From the NCBI GenBank assembly GCA_019113645.1, contig DXGZ01000135.1, positions 1 to 51,660 on the forward strand: 51,660 nucleotides of DNA. Direction: 5' to 3'. The notes beneath the pieces were generated by a model. That model was given only the letters and a program-made list of their open reading frames with translations, was not told the origin of the DNA and searched no databases. Both the position numbers and the translations under genes were made by a program. Below are positions 8,593 through 16,763 of this stretch, piece after piece (the stretch's first letter is position 1; each line of letters opens with the position of its first letter). Source of the stretch: Candidatus Mediterraneibacter vanvlietii. Its GTDB lineage: Bacteria; Bacillota; Clostridia; Lachnospirales; Lachnospiraceae.

Positions 8593-8634
8593 ATGACAGT
8601 TCAGCCATAGGACATCCACAGGCTGAACTGCTGC
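8593..8634 (-). repeat. Miniature palindromic element in the leader of the methyltransferase/MTHFR gene
   Basis: GACAGTTCAGCC and GGCTGAACTG form inverted ends around 14 nt. Flanking 8-mers CTTTTACA and TTTTTACA differ by one base, as expected of a target duplication. The element lies between the promoter -10 box and the gene start, so it is transcribed as a 5'UTR hairpin. Confidence 0.55.
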
Positions 8635-8642
8635 TTTTTACA

Positions 8643-8671
8643 AGTATACGTTGTAGGGAAAAATCTGTCAA
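8643..8671 (-). promoter_or_regulatory. Consensus sigma-70-type promoter
   Basis: TTGACA (8671-8666), 17-nt spacer, TATACT (8648-8643), about 80 nt before the methyltransferase/MTHFR start. Between 8672 and 8884 I see no gene, only AT-rich intergenic sequence. Confidence 0.8.
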
Positions 8672-8884
8672 CGCACGGACGGGCACATAAAAATTAAATG
8701 TTGTTCTCTTATGCCTGCTCACACTTCACCGATTTCCTGTTTCATGCTATTTCAGACGTCTTCTTTCCTTTTCTGTTTTTTACAGAATAGCCAATAAGTT
8801 TTTCAGTATATACCAACGGGTTTTGGTTTCAGTGCAGAATGCCGGTGGTCTTTTCATTTCACAGAAATGCAGTTTCCTTTGAAA

Positions 8885-8919
8885 TAAAAAAGCCAGACTG
8901 GATTATCCTCCAATCTGGC
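8885..8919 (-). terminator. Terminator at the end of the glycyl radical enzyme operon
   Basis: GCCAGATTGGA pairs with TCCAGTCTGGC, followed by TTTTTTA on the minus strand. The activase stop codon (8903) is inside the loop. Confidence 0.85.
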
Positions 8920-9697
8920 ACTCGACTCCTGATATTTCCACTGCCGTCCTGAGCAGCATTTCCATTTTTTCATTTGTGGGCGGCTCGACATCTCCCATCA
9001 GGTAAGGCCGTCCCAGCCCCTTATACTTATCCTGTCCCAGTCTGTGATAAGGGAGCAGGTGCATTCTTCTTACATTTTTCAGGCTGCGCGTATATGCGGC
9101 GATCGCCCCGATTTCCTCCGGCGTATCGTTAAATCCCGGAACCACCGGCACACGGATGCTCAGCTCAGTCATTCCGGAATCTGCTATCCTCCTGGCATTC
9201 TCAAGCATCAGCTCATTGCGTTTTCCTGTAAACGCCTCGTGTTTCTCCGGATTCATATGCTTTATGTCCAGAAGATACTGATCCAGATATGGAAGAATCT
9301 GCTCGATCGCCGAATACTGCGCATGCCCCATACTTTCCAGTGCCGTATTGATGCCGGCTTCCTGTGCCGCACGCAGCAGATCCCGTGCGAATTCCGGCTG
9401 GCACAGGCTCTCGCCTCCTGAGAGAGTCAGTCCCCCTCCGGTCCGGCGGTAATAAGTCCTGTCCTTCTCAACCGTGCGCATCACTTCCTCAACAGTAACG
9501 TCTCTTCCAATGATCTTCTCCTCCCCCTGCACTTTCATCGTCTGTATTGCGAATTCCTGAGATTCCGGGTTACAGCACCACCGGCATCTGAGCACACATC
9601 CCTTCAGGAAAACAATGGTTCTTATCCCGTTTCCATCATGTATGGAATACCTCTGTATGTCGAAAATCCGCACTGTTGTCTTCAAATAATCATCCAT
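8903..9697 (-). CDS. Glycyl radical enzyme activase (radical SAM), short form
   Basis: The 264-residue radical SAM protein should abstract hydrogen from the partner's C-terminal glycine using a [4Fe-4S] cluster and SAM. The cluster motif is CVLRCRWC (Cys 34, 38, 41), followed by NPESQ and LSGGESL. Activases of glycerol dehydratase, CutC and HPAD types usually carry a cysteine-rich ferredoxin insert (two extra clusters) right after NPESQ. Here the sequence passes straight to IGRDVTVEEVM with no cysteines, so the insert is absent and the protein is close to PflA size. The start at 9697 has GGAGG 11 nt upstream; a longer in-frame extension has no good site. It lies 91 nt after the enzyme gene. 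Confidence 0.9.
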   Translation of the reverse strand: MDDYLKTTVRIFDIQRYSIHDGNGIRTIVFLKGCVLRCRWCCNPESQEFAIQTMKVQGEEKIIGRDVTVEEVMRTVEKDRTYYRRTGGGLTLSGGESLCQPEFARDLLRAAQEAGINTALESMGHAQYSAIEQILPYLDQYLLDIKHMNPEKHEAFTGKRNELMLENARRIADSGMTELSIRVPVVPGFNDTPEEIGAIAAYTRSLKNVRRMHLLPYHRLGQDKYKGLGRPYLMGDVEPPTNEKMEMLLRTAVEISGVECQIGG

Positions 9698-9788
9698 CTT
9701 TTTGTCATCCTCCATCCTTGTCTTTCTGCTTCGTTCCCGTATATATCCCTCGTCTGGAAACGGGAACCATCTGTATTGCAGCTTATCT

Positions 9789-12320
9789 TCAGAATCCCTG
9801 CTCTGTTCTCCGAATAATATCGTCCTGCAGAGATTTGGACAGAGTGGTAAAGAGCGCGCTGTATCCCGCCACGCGCACAACAAGATGTCTGTACTGATCC
9901 GGATGCTTCTGAGCGTCGAGAAGGGTTTCCCTGCTCACAACATTAAACTGCATGTGGCTTCCCTTTTGGTCAAAATAGGACCGGATCAAACCGACGAAAT
10001 TCTCAAGACCTCGCCTGCCGCTCAGCGCTGACGGATGGAATTTCTGATTAAACAGAGTTCCGTTGGACGCTATAAAATGATCCAGTTTTGACACTGAGTT
10101 TGCCGCCGCAGTGGGACCGCTTACATCTCTTCCCGCTGCCGGGGAAACACCGTCCGCCACAGGCTGATGCGCAAGGCGTCCGTCCGGAGTCGCCCCGGTC
10201 TGAGCTCCCAGAGGTACGTTGGCCGATACCGGATAGAGACCTGCCTGGAAACTCCCGCCCCGCGGATTTCTGTAATTCTGAAGCGGCTTTGTGTAAGTGT
10301 ATGCCACATCCCTTGCAAATGCATCTACCTCCGGGATGTCATTTCCGAACTTCGGCACTTCTTCAATCAGCTTCAGAATGTACTCGCCCTTTCTCTTCAC
10401 CTGTTCGGAATCCAGCATGGATACCACGGTATTTAATATAGCGGTGATCTCTTTCCTGTCGATCTTCTTGCCTTCCCGCCGCAGCCCTTCTGCGATCTCC
10501 GCCGTCATCCCGGCAATGTCCTCCTGGGGAAGCCCCTTTCCGAAATTGGTTGACAGCGCTTCTTTCAGCTCTTTCATCGTAATCTTTTTTTCATCATAGA
10601 CCAGCGTCTTCACCGCATACAGAGAATCCGCCATGTTGGCGATGCCGAATCCCTGGGGACCGGTAAAATTATAGACAGCACCGCCCTCCTGTACCGTCTT
10701 TCCCCGGCTGATACAGTCGTCCACCATGGATGACAGGAAGGGAAGCGGACACCTCTCCGCATGGGCCATATCGATGGCGTTATCCGCATTTACAAGCAGC
10801 TCGATGGCATAGTTCATCTGTGTTTTATACGCCTCATAGAACTCCTCAAACGTCTTCATTTTCTCCACATCACCGGTACGCGGCCCGATCTGCTCTCCCT
10901 TATCTGTGCCGTTTCCGAACACCAGCTCCAGCGGCCTGCACATATTGAAAAATGCAGCGTCATGCCACCCTTCTGTCTTCCCGGCTTTCTGCGGCTCCAC
11001 ACAGCCGATGATATTGTATTCCCTCGCGTCCTGCAGGGTAAGTCCTCTGCTGACCAGTGAAGGTATGATTACCTCGTCATTGTAGTAAGCGGGAAGACCG
11101 ATTCCTGTTCTCGTCAGTTCCGCCGCGCGGATCAGAAGCTCATGAGGGGATCCGTTCCACACCCGGATCGAAAGAGAAGGCTGGGGCAGAAAGACATGTT
11201 TGGATGCATCGATACACATGAAGGACAGATCATTCGTCACATCGATTCCTTCTCCATCCTGTCCGCCCACAATCAGGTTCTGGAACAGGCTGTATCCCGC
11301 GAATCCCTCAGCAGATGCCGCATCCCTGCATTTATTCAGATCATTTAACTTCACCCAGATACAGTCCAGCAGCTCCTGGGCGAATTCCCGTGTCATTGCG
11401 CCGCTGTCAATATCTTTCCTGTAATAAGGATACATATACTGGTCAAATCTTCCCGGCGAGATCGAGTGTCCGCTGGACTCAATCTGCAGAAGCTGCTGTA
11501 CGAACCAGAAAGACTGACATGCCTCATAGAAATTCTCCGCTCCTTTTTCCGGCACATTCGCACAGTTCTGCGCAATTCTCAGAAGCTCCTTCTTTCTCTC
11601 CATATCCGCGCATGCCTCAGCTTCTTCAAGCGCCAGCTGCGCATAGCGTTTCGCATACCGGACAGCTGCGTCACAGCTTAGCATCACTGCCTCCAGGAAA
11701 CGGGATTTTCTCTGATAATTGCCATCGCCAGGATGCATGTTTTCCAGTTCTTTTTCCGCTTTCTCCCTTATCCCCGAGAATCCGATTGCCAGAACCTCCT
11801 CGTATTTTACGGTCACATGCCCTACCCCATTATAGAAATAGTTGCCCGGCGTAAAAATATTATGTTCGATTGCCTTTAATGTCTCAGGCTCCATATACGC
11901 GGTAGCAAGTTCGCTTGTCGTCCTGCCCTTCCAGTACGCGTCCGCTTCCTTTAACTCCCGCTTCGTCCTGTCGGAAATATAGAACGGATCCGCGCTTCTC
12001 TCCGCCACGGTATCGAATTCTTCTTCAAGCCATTCATAGGAAAATTCAGGATAGGTCTGACAGCCCCTCGGCGCGATCGTGGTACTTCCTACAATCAGCT
12101 CATGATCCCGGATCACGATCGGTATATTCTCCAGAATATGCTGAAACGCCTTGGCCCGCCGGATTACCATCGGCTGGTTCTCCGTCTCTTTGTAAGACTC
12201 TGTGATCAGAACCGCCCTGGCTGATTCGATCTCCGGCATTTTTGCATAAAGCGCTTCCACCAGTTTCGGAATCCGGTCAGATTTTCTGACCTCCTGTCCG
12301 TCATAAACATACTTTCCCAT
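9789..12320 (-). CDS. Glycyl radical enzyme, B12-independent glycerol/1,2-propanediol dehydratase-like
   Basis: The 843-residue PFL-like barrel has a glycine loop RVAGYSALF near residue 818 and an active-site GCVEPQ (Cys ~439, Glu ~441). Residues that bind the diol in Clostridium butyricum DhaB1 (His164, His281, Asp447, from memory) appear as GVGHV, SGHSIS and GWHD, the Asp being 14 residues after the Cys exactly as in DhaB1. The cytosolic enzyme should dehydrate glycerol to 3-hydroxypropionaldehyde or propanediol to propanal. It is ~56 residues longer than DhaB1; the excess is a charged helical insert at about 592-648. There is no microcompartment or aldehyde dehydrogenase gene nearby. Other substrates, such as hydroxyproline, cannot be excluded. 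A B12 riboswitch precedes it. Confidence 0.85.
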   Translation of the reverse strand: MGKYVYDGQEVRKSDRIPKLVEALYAKMPEIESARAVLITESYKETENQPMVIRRAKAFQHILENIPIVIRDHELIVGSTTIAPRGCQTYPEFSYEWLEEEFDTVAERSADPFYISDRTKRELKEADAYWKGRTTSELATAYMEPETLKAIEHNIFTPGNYFYNGVGHVTVKYEEVLAIGFSGIREKAEKELENMHPGDGNYQRKSRFLEAVMLSCDAAVRYAKRYAQLALEEAEACADMERKKELLRIAQNCANVPEKGAENFYEACQSFWFVQQLLQIESSGHSISPGRFDQYMYPYYRKDIDSGAMTREFAQELLDCIWVKLNDLNKCRDAASAEGFAGYSLFQNLIVGGQDGEGIDVTNDLSFMCIDASKHVFLPQPSLSIRVWNGSPHELLIRAAELTRTGIGLPAYYNDEVIIPSLVSRGLTLQDAREYNIIGCVEPQKAGKTEGWHDAAFFNMCRPLELVFGNGTDKGEQIGPRTGDVEKMKTFEEFYEAYKTQMNYAIELLVNADNAIDMAHAERCPLPFLSSMVDDCISRGKTVQEGGAVYNFTGPQGFGIANMADSLYAVKTLVYDEKKITMKELKEALSTNFGKGLPQEDIAGMTAEIAEGLRREGKKIDRKEITAILNTVVSMLDSEQVKRKGEYILKLIEEVPKFGNDIPEVDAFARDVAYTYTKPLQNYRNPRGGSFQAGLYPVSANVPLGAQTGATPDGRLAHQPVADGVSPAAGRDVSGPTAAANSVSKLDHFIASNGTLFNQKFHPSALSGRRGLENFVGLIRSYFDQKGSHMQFNVVSRETLLDAQKHPDQYRHLVVRVAGYSALFTTLSKSLQDDIIRRTEQGF

Positions 12321-12442
12321 TTGTTTCTTCTCCTTCCATCAATCAGTTTTTGATGGATGAAGTTCTTCGACAGCATTGTCATCCGGGGATTCTTCATCCT
12401 GCCGGCAGGACCGTCCTCATCGGCTTTCCTGTTCCGACAGAA

Positions 12443-12468
12443 CAAAAAAACCTGCTTGAAAAAGCAGG
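12443..12468 (-). terminator. Riboswitch expression-platform terminator
   Basis: CCTGCTT-TTTC-AAGCAGG followed by seven T residues on the minus strand, 120 nt before the glycyl radical enzyme start. Its 3' arm CAAGCAGGT is perfectly complementary to ACCTGCTTG in the riboswitch B12 box (12561-12553). Confidence 0.85.
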
Positions 12469-12480
12469 CATCAGAAAAGA

Positions 12481-12511
12481 TATATGGACAGGTAATGCAC
12501 CTGACCCATAT
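12481..12511 (-). other. Leader hairpin between riboswitch and terminator
   Basis: ATATGG...TCAGGT pairs with ACCTG...CCATAT around GCATT. It probably positions the competing arms of the switch. Confidence 0.5.
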
Positions 12512-12543
12512 CTGCAGATGGTTGCTTTACTCGGAAGCTTCAT

Positions 12544-12722
12544 CCTATTTGTCAAGCAGGTTTCCTGGCTTACCTATCATCATCTGTCCCCGCCTTCTCA
12601 CAGATTTCTCTGCAATGGCTTTTTCAGGGGAAGACTCCTGGATCACAGTGACCGGATCGCCGGAGATTCTCACTCCGTTCCCTTTTAAAATTCATCCCGA
12701 AGGAATTCTTCACTCGACAAAC
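12544..12722 (-). ncRNA. Cobalamin (B12) riboswitch
   Basis: On the minus strand the conserved core is visible. GGGAACGGAGTGAGAATCTC (from 12682) matches the GGGAA..GGUG.GAAUCC block. GATCCGGTCACTGTGATCC matches the GCCACUG block. AAGCCAGGAAACCTGC (12571-12556) is the B12 box. The outer P1 stem is TTTGTC (12721-12716) with GACAAA (12554-12549). Downstream is an intrinsic terminator whose 3' arm can pair with the B12-box strand, so ligand binding should favour termination. It lies between a promoter and the glycyl radical enzyme gene, on the same strand. Confidence 0.88.
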
Positions 12723-12749
12723 TATTTTATTGAATCATCTCTATCTAAT

Positions 12750-12778
12750 AATTTATCACACACGTTCCCAAAAGACAA
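12750..12778 (-). promoter_or_regulatory. Promoter of the riboswitch-glycyl radical enzyme operon
   Basis: TTGTCT (12778-12773), 17 nt, TAAATT (12755-12750), placed about 25 nt before the riboswitch P1 stem. It separates this unit from the upstream aldo/keto reductase. Confidence 0.55.
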
Positions 12779-12806
12779 CCACAAAGCGCTTAAGAAACAT
12801 AGATTG

Positions 12807-12833
12807 CAGCAGTTTCATAGCTCAACTGCTGCA
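12807..12833. repeat. Short palindrome related to the dispersed element family
   Basis: GCAGCAGTT and AACTGCTGC are perfect 9-bp inverted arms around 9 nt, just past the aldo/keto reductase stop. The flanks share only GATT, so a target duplication is not clear. It may also act as a transcript-end stem. Confidence 0.4.
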
Positions 12834-12841
12834 GCCGATTG

Positions 12842-13831
12842 TCAGCGGTTATTCTCCGCCATCACGCCAACCAGCTTATGAGGAACATAGGCTTCTTCAA
12901 GATAAGTAATCTCCTCCTCCGGAAGCACAAGATCCACTGACTTCACTGCGCCTTCGATGTGATGCATCTTCGTCGCGCCGACCACCGGCGCTGTCACCCT
13001 GGTCAGAAGCCACGCCAGAGAGACCTCTGTCATCGTCACCTGATGCCGTTCCGCCAGCTCTGCCACGCGGCTGATAATTACATTGTCCTGCTCCTCTGTG
13101 GCGTCATATTTTGACTTTGCGTAAGCATCCTCTTCCAGACGTTTTGAGACTTCGCCCGGATGTCTGGAGAGCCGCCCGCTCGCCAGTGCGCTGTAAGGCG
13201 TCATGGCAATGTTATCCTCCCTGCACAGCGGCGCCATCTCCCGCTCTTCCTCCCGGAAGATCAGGTTGTAATGTCCCTGTACAGATACGAATTTTGCAAA
13301 TCCTTCTTTATCCGCAAGTGCGTTTGCTTTTGCGAGCTGCCATGCGTAGCAGTTCGAGATGCCGATATATCTTGCCTTTCCTGCTCTTACAATGCGGTTC
13401 AGTCCGTCCATGATATCGTAAAGAGGCGTCTGATAGTCCCACATATGATAAATATACAGATCCACATAATCCATGCCCAGGTGTTCCAGGCTCAGGTTGA
13501 TCATGTTCTCGATATGCTGCTGCCCGGTGACGCCCGCCTCGATCTCCGTCTGCGTTCTCGGCAGAAACTTCGTTGCCACAATGACATCTTCTCTCTTTGC
13601 AAAGTCCCGCAGCGCCCGTCCGACATACTGCTCACTCGTTCCGCCCTGGTATGCGATTGCCGTGTCATAGAAATTCACGCCCAGCTCCAGTCCGCGCTTT
13701 ATGATCTCACGGGAATGCTCCTCGTCCAGTGTCCATCTGTGCTGTCCGCTTTGCGCATCGCCAAATCCCATACATCCCATACAGATGCGCGATACATTCA
13801 GATCAGAATTGCCAAGTTTTATATATTTCAT
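12842..13831 (-). CDS. Aldo/keto reductase
   Basis: The 329-residue NAD(P)H-dependent cytosolic reductase has the tetrad Asp 56, Tyr 61, Lys 88 and His 129 in NFYDTAIAYQ, VIVATKF and LYIYHMWD. The GISNCYAWQ and PVVGATKM segments are typical of the AKR11/YdhF-like bacterial group. Substrate is unknown. It lies upstream of the glycyl radical enzyme operon on the same strand but is separated by a promoter. A role in reducing aldehydes is possible but unproven. AGGAGG precedes the ATG. Confidence 0.9.
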   Translation of the reverse strand: MKYIKLGNSDLNVSRICMGCMGFGDAQSGQHRWTLDEEHSREIIKRGLELGVNFYDTAIAYQGGTSEQYVGRALRDFAKREDVIVATKFLPRTQTEIEAGVTGQQHIENMINLSLEHLGMDYVDLYIYHMWDYQTPLYDIMDGLNRIVRAGKARYIGISNCYAWQLAKANALADKEGFAKFVSVQGHYNLIFREEEREMAPLCREDNIAMTPYSALASGRLSRHPGEVSKRLEEDAYAKSKYDATEEQDNVIISRVAELAERHQVTMTEVSLAWLLTRVTAPVVGATKMHHIEGAVKSVDLVLPEEEITYLEEAYVPHKLVGVMAENNR

Positions 13832-13858
13832 TGCATGTGCCTCCTTTTTTCTGTATCT

Positions 13859-13889
13859 ATTATACTCACAATTAAAAAAAGAAGTCTAA
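13859..13889 (-). promoter_or_regulatory. Promoter with long 19-nt spacer before the aldo/keto reductase
   Basis: TTAGAC (13889-13884), 19 nt, TATAAT (13864-13859). The 19-nt spacer is characteristic of MerR-type activated promoters. No merR gene is visible in the window. Confidence 0.5.
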
Positions 13890-13982
13890 TACCTGCCGCG
13901 TATTATTATCCATACACGCGACGAATAATTTTCACTTCGCGTAAATACGCATATTCCCGAATTCTGTCCGTAAAAATCTTGA

Positions 13983-15362
13983 TCATATCGCGTTCGAATA
14001 ATTTCCTGCCGACTTCAGCTGCCGGACGCACTGTTTCCTCACGAAATAAAAACATATTGCCTGCATAATAATTGTAATAATCCAGGATCCGGGATAAGAG
14101 ATAAACAGGAAATGCAGGGATCTGTGATGCGGGAAAAATCCATAAATCCAGATGATCCTTGTGCCGACGGTTCCGATTACAGATAATACCATCGGCACCG
14201 CGGAATGTCCCATTCCCCTCAGAGCCCCTGGTATCAGATCCATAATTCCGCAGAGGAAATACGGAACCGTAGTAATCGACAGAATTTCCACTCCACACTG
14301 GATCACCTCGGTCTCAGATGTGTAGATTCCAAGCAGCTGTGATCCAAACACATATGCGCCGACGCCAAGCACTCCGGCGGCACCTGCAGACAGAATGATA
14401 CAGTCCACGAGCACCCGGTCCATACGCTTCTGCTTTCCGACACTGTAATTCTGACTGGTAAAACTCATACACGCCTGGGTCACCGCATTCACTGCCACAT
14501 ACAGGAATCCGATGATATTGTTTGCCGCCGTATATCCCGCCATTGCCGTAGAACCGAAAGAATTCACAGAAGACTGAAGCAGCGCATTGGAGAAATTGAT
14601 TACCGTGCTCTGGATTCCTGCCGGCACTCCGACCTGGAAGATGCGCTTCAGGTAGATCCATTTAATTGACAGCTTCGAAAACCGGAACTGATAGCTTCCC
14701 TCGGACTTCCAGAGACATCGCAGTACCAGAATGCAGGAGATCATCTGGGAAGTTACTGTTCCGATGGCAACTCCTGCCACGCCAAGCGGAATCACAATAA
14801 CAAGAAGCAGATCCAGCGCCACATTCGCCATTCCCGCAGCCGCAAGAAAGAGCAGCGGGCGCTTCGTATCCCCGACTGCTCTTAAAATCGCCGCGCCGTA
14901 ATTATAAAGCATAAAAAACGGCATCCCCATGAAATAGATCCGCATATATGTTACCGACAGGTCAATCACATCAGCCGGAGTCGCCATCAGCTCGAGAGCA
15001 AACCTGGACGCTCCAACACCTACGAACACCATAACGATTCCGCTGATCAGAGCCAGCGCAATCGATGTATGTACAGCTTCCGACATCTCTTTTTCCCGCT
15101 GCGCCGCATAGTAGCGCGCCGCAAGAACATTTGCGCCAAGCGAGATACCGATAAAAAGATTGGTGAATATACTGATCAGGGCGGTCGTTGATCCCACTGC
15201 CGCAAGCGCCTGACTGCTGCTGAACCGTCCCACTACGATGATATCCACTGCATTGAACATCAGCTGAAGAATGCTGGAAAGCATCAGAGGCAGCGAAAAC
15301 GAAATCAGCTTGTCCATGATCGATCCGTTGCACATATCGATTTCATATTTACTGCGTTTCAA
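13983..15362 (-). CDS. MATE family efflux transporter
   Basis: This ~459-residue, 12-helix cation/drug antiporter of the multidrug/oligosaccharidyl-lipid flippase superfamily contains SFSLPLMLSSILQLMFNAVD and VVGRFSSSQALAAVG in the N-lobe and GVPAGIQSTVINFSNALLQS starting the C-lobe. The likely start is TTG at 15362 (MKRSKYEIDMCNG), where homologues begin and GGAGG lies ~11 nt upstream; ATG 15335 is the alternative. A longer frame to 15452 is not supported. Substrate is unknown. Confidence 0.85.
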   Translation of the reverse strand: MKRSKYEIDMCNGSIMDKLISFSLPLMLSSILQLMFNAVDIIVVGRFSSSQALAAVGSTTALISIFTNLFIGISLGANVLAARYYAAQREKEMSEAVHTSIALALISGIVMVFVGVGASRFALELMATPADVIDLSVTYMRIYFMGMPFFMLYNYGAAILRAVGDTKRPLLFLAAAGMANVALDLLLVIVIPLGVAGVAIGTVTSQMISCILVLRCLWKSEGSYQFRFSKLSIKWIYLKRIFQVGVPAGIQSTVINFSNALLQSSVNSFGSTAMAGYTAANNIIGFLYVAVNAVTQACMSFTSQNYSVGKQKRMDRVLVDCIILSAGAAGVLGVGAYVFGSQLLGIYTSETEVIQCGVEILSITTVPYFLCGIMDLIPGALRGMGHSAVPMVLSVIGTVGTRIIWIYGFFPHHRSLHFLFISYPGSWIITIIMQAICFYFVRKQCVRQLKSAGNYSNAI

Positions 15363-15470
15363 AATAACTGGTCCCTCCTCAAGATTTTCATCGATTTTTG
15401 CATTGCATATCTTACTGCTTTCGTTTGTATTCGTCAAGAGGAGGCAGAGCACGTAATTAATAGATAATTC

Positions 15471-16616
15471 TTACTTTCTCGTCGGGAACATACTGCCCGT
15501 CTCGAATTTCTCAGCCACATCTTTCAGGTAATCCGTAATCGGGAGATGCTGCGGACATGCCTTTTCACACTGTCTGCAGCCGATGCAGTCTCCCGCCTTC
15601 CCATGCCTCAGACTGATGTTATTGTAGTAGGATGCCTGGCTGGAGAAACTTCCCGTTGTTCTTGCAATGCTGTTATACAGAGCGAAATACTCCGGAATTG
15701 CAATCTGTTTCGGACATCCGTGTGTACAGTAGGAGCAAGCGGTGCACGGAATCGGCGTGTTTTTCTCAATGATCTCCCGCACCTGATCGATAATTGCCAT
15801 CGCTTCTTCTGTGATCGGCTTAAACTCTTTAAATGTGGCCGTATTATCCATTACCTGTTCCATGGAATTCATCCCGGACAGAACGCGCACGACGCCTTCC
15901 TGACTGGCTGCGAACCGGAAAGCCCAGGATGCGGCGGAAGCCTCCGGAGCATACTCTTTCATCAGGCGCAAGGCCTCATCCGGAAGGTTCACCAGCGTAC
16001 CGCCCTTGCACGGTTCCATGACAAATACCGGTTTTCCGTATTTGTTCGCCACTTCCAGGCAGCGCCGGGACTGCACATTCGGCTGCTCCCAGTCCATGTA
16101 ATTGATCTGAAGCTGTACAAAATCCAGCAGATCCCCGTATTTGCCGAGTATCTCATCCAGCAGTTCCGGCATATCGTGGAAAGACATTCCAAGATGCCTG
16201 ATTTTTCCTTCTTCTTTCTTGCGGGCAGCGAACCCGAACGCGTCGTATTTCTGACATTTTTCATAGACATTGGTTCCCATATTGTGAAGCAGATAATAGT
16301 CAAAATAATCCACTCCACAGTGTTCAAGCTACTCATTGAAAATATTTTCCAGATCTTCCTCATCCCTGAAATCACGAAGGGGGAGCTTGGTAGCCAGTTC
16401 AAAACTCTCCCGCGGATGGCGATCTACAAGCACTTTCTTCACCATTTCCTCACCGTGATATTCATGATAAGTATAAGCTGTATCAAAATAAGTGAACCCC
16501 TGCTCCAGATATGTATCAATCAATTTCTCTGTCAGCGGATAATCAACCGACAGCTGATCCGCTGCATCCAGAAGAGGCAGGCGCATACAGCCGAAGCCAA
16601 ACTGATATTTTTCCAT
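15471..16616 (-). pseudogene. Aldo/keto reductase with C-terminal 2[4Fe-4S] ferredoxin domain, interrupted by an amber codon
   Basis: The full-length frame (381 codons before the final stop) encodes a MEKYQFGFGCMRLPLLD aldo/keto reductase start, the VDYFDYYLLHN segment and a C-terminal ferredoxin-like domain. That domain has CTACSYCTHGCP and CIGCRQCEKACP, the arrangement of the widespread [4Fe-4S] AKR family. At 16331-16329 a TAG stands between FNE and LEHCGVDYFDY, where a CAG glutamine codon would fit. Frame and length are otherwise intact. It is thus a single-nonsense-mutation pseudogene, a read-through gene or a sequencing error. The start at 16616 follows AGAAGGTT. Confidence 0.85.
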
Positions 16617-16675
16617 TATATGTAACCTTCTTTCCATTTTTGATAATATCCTGGTCTTTTCTCAGACTCTGCTAC

Positions 16676-16705
16676 AATATAACAAAAAAGAATATTTCGC
16701 GTCAA
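16676..16705 (-). promoter_or_regulatory. Promoter of the ferredoxin-type aldo/keto reductase
   Basis: TTGACG (16705-16700), 18 nt, TATATT (16681-16676), about 60 nt before the start. Confidence 0.6.
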
Positions 16706-16711
16706 TAAAGG

Positions 16712-16739
16712 AAAAGCCGGTATACAGGGCTGTACACCG
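16712..16739 (-). terminator. Terminator after the DUF3990-partner gene
   Basis: CGGTGTACAG and CTGTATACCG form a 10-bp stem followed by a T-rich tract on the minus strand. Confidence 0.6.
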
Positions 16740-16763
16740 ACATTACATTCCATTCATGTATTT

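Noticed and set aside
9789-12320. Calling the glycyl radical enzyme pyruvate formate-lyase or CutC
   Set aside because: PFL has a Cys-Cys active site; here it is GCVEP. Diol-binding His/His/Asp positions match the glycerol dehydratase type, and the B12 switch fits that reaction.
12544-12842. Riboswitch serving the aldo/keto reductase
   Set aside because: The aptamer reads on the minus strand and lies downstream of that gene's stop; only the glycyl radical enzyme follows it.
16329-16331. Pyrrolysine or programmed read-through at the TAG codon
   Set aside because: No pyl genes or read-through signal are visible and the family has no special residue there; a nonsense mutation is simpler.
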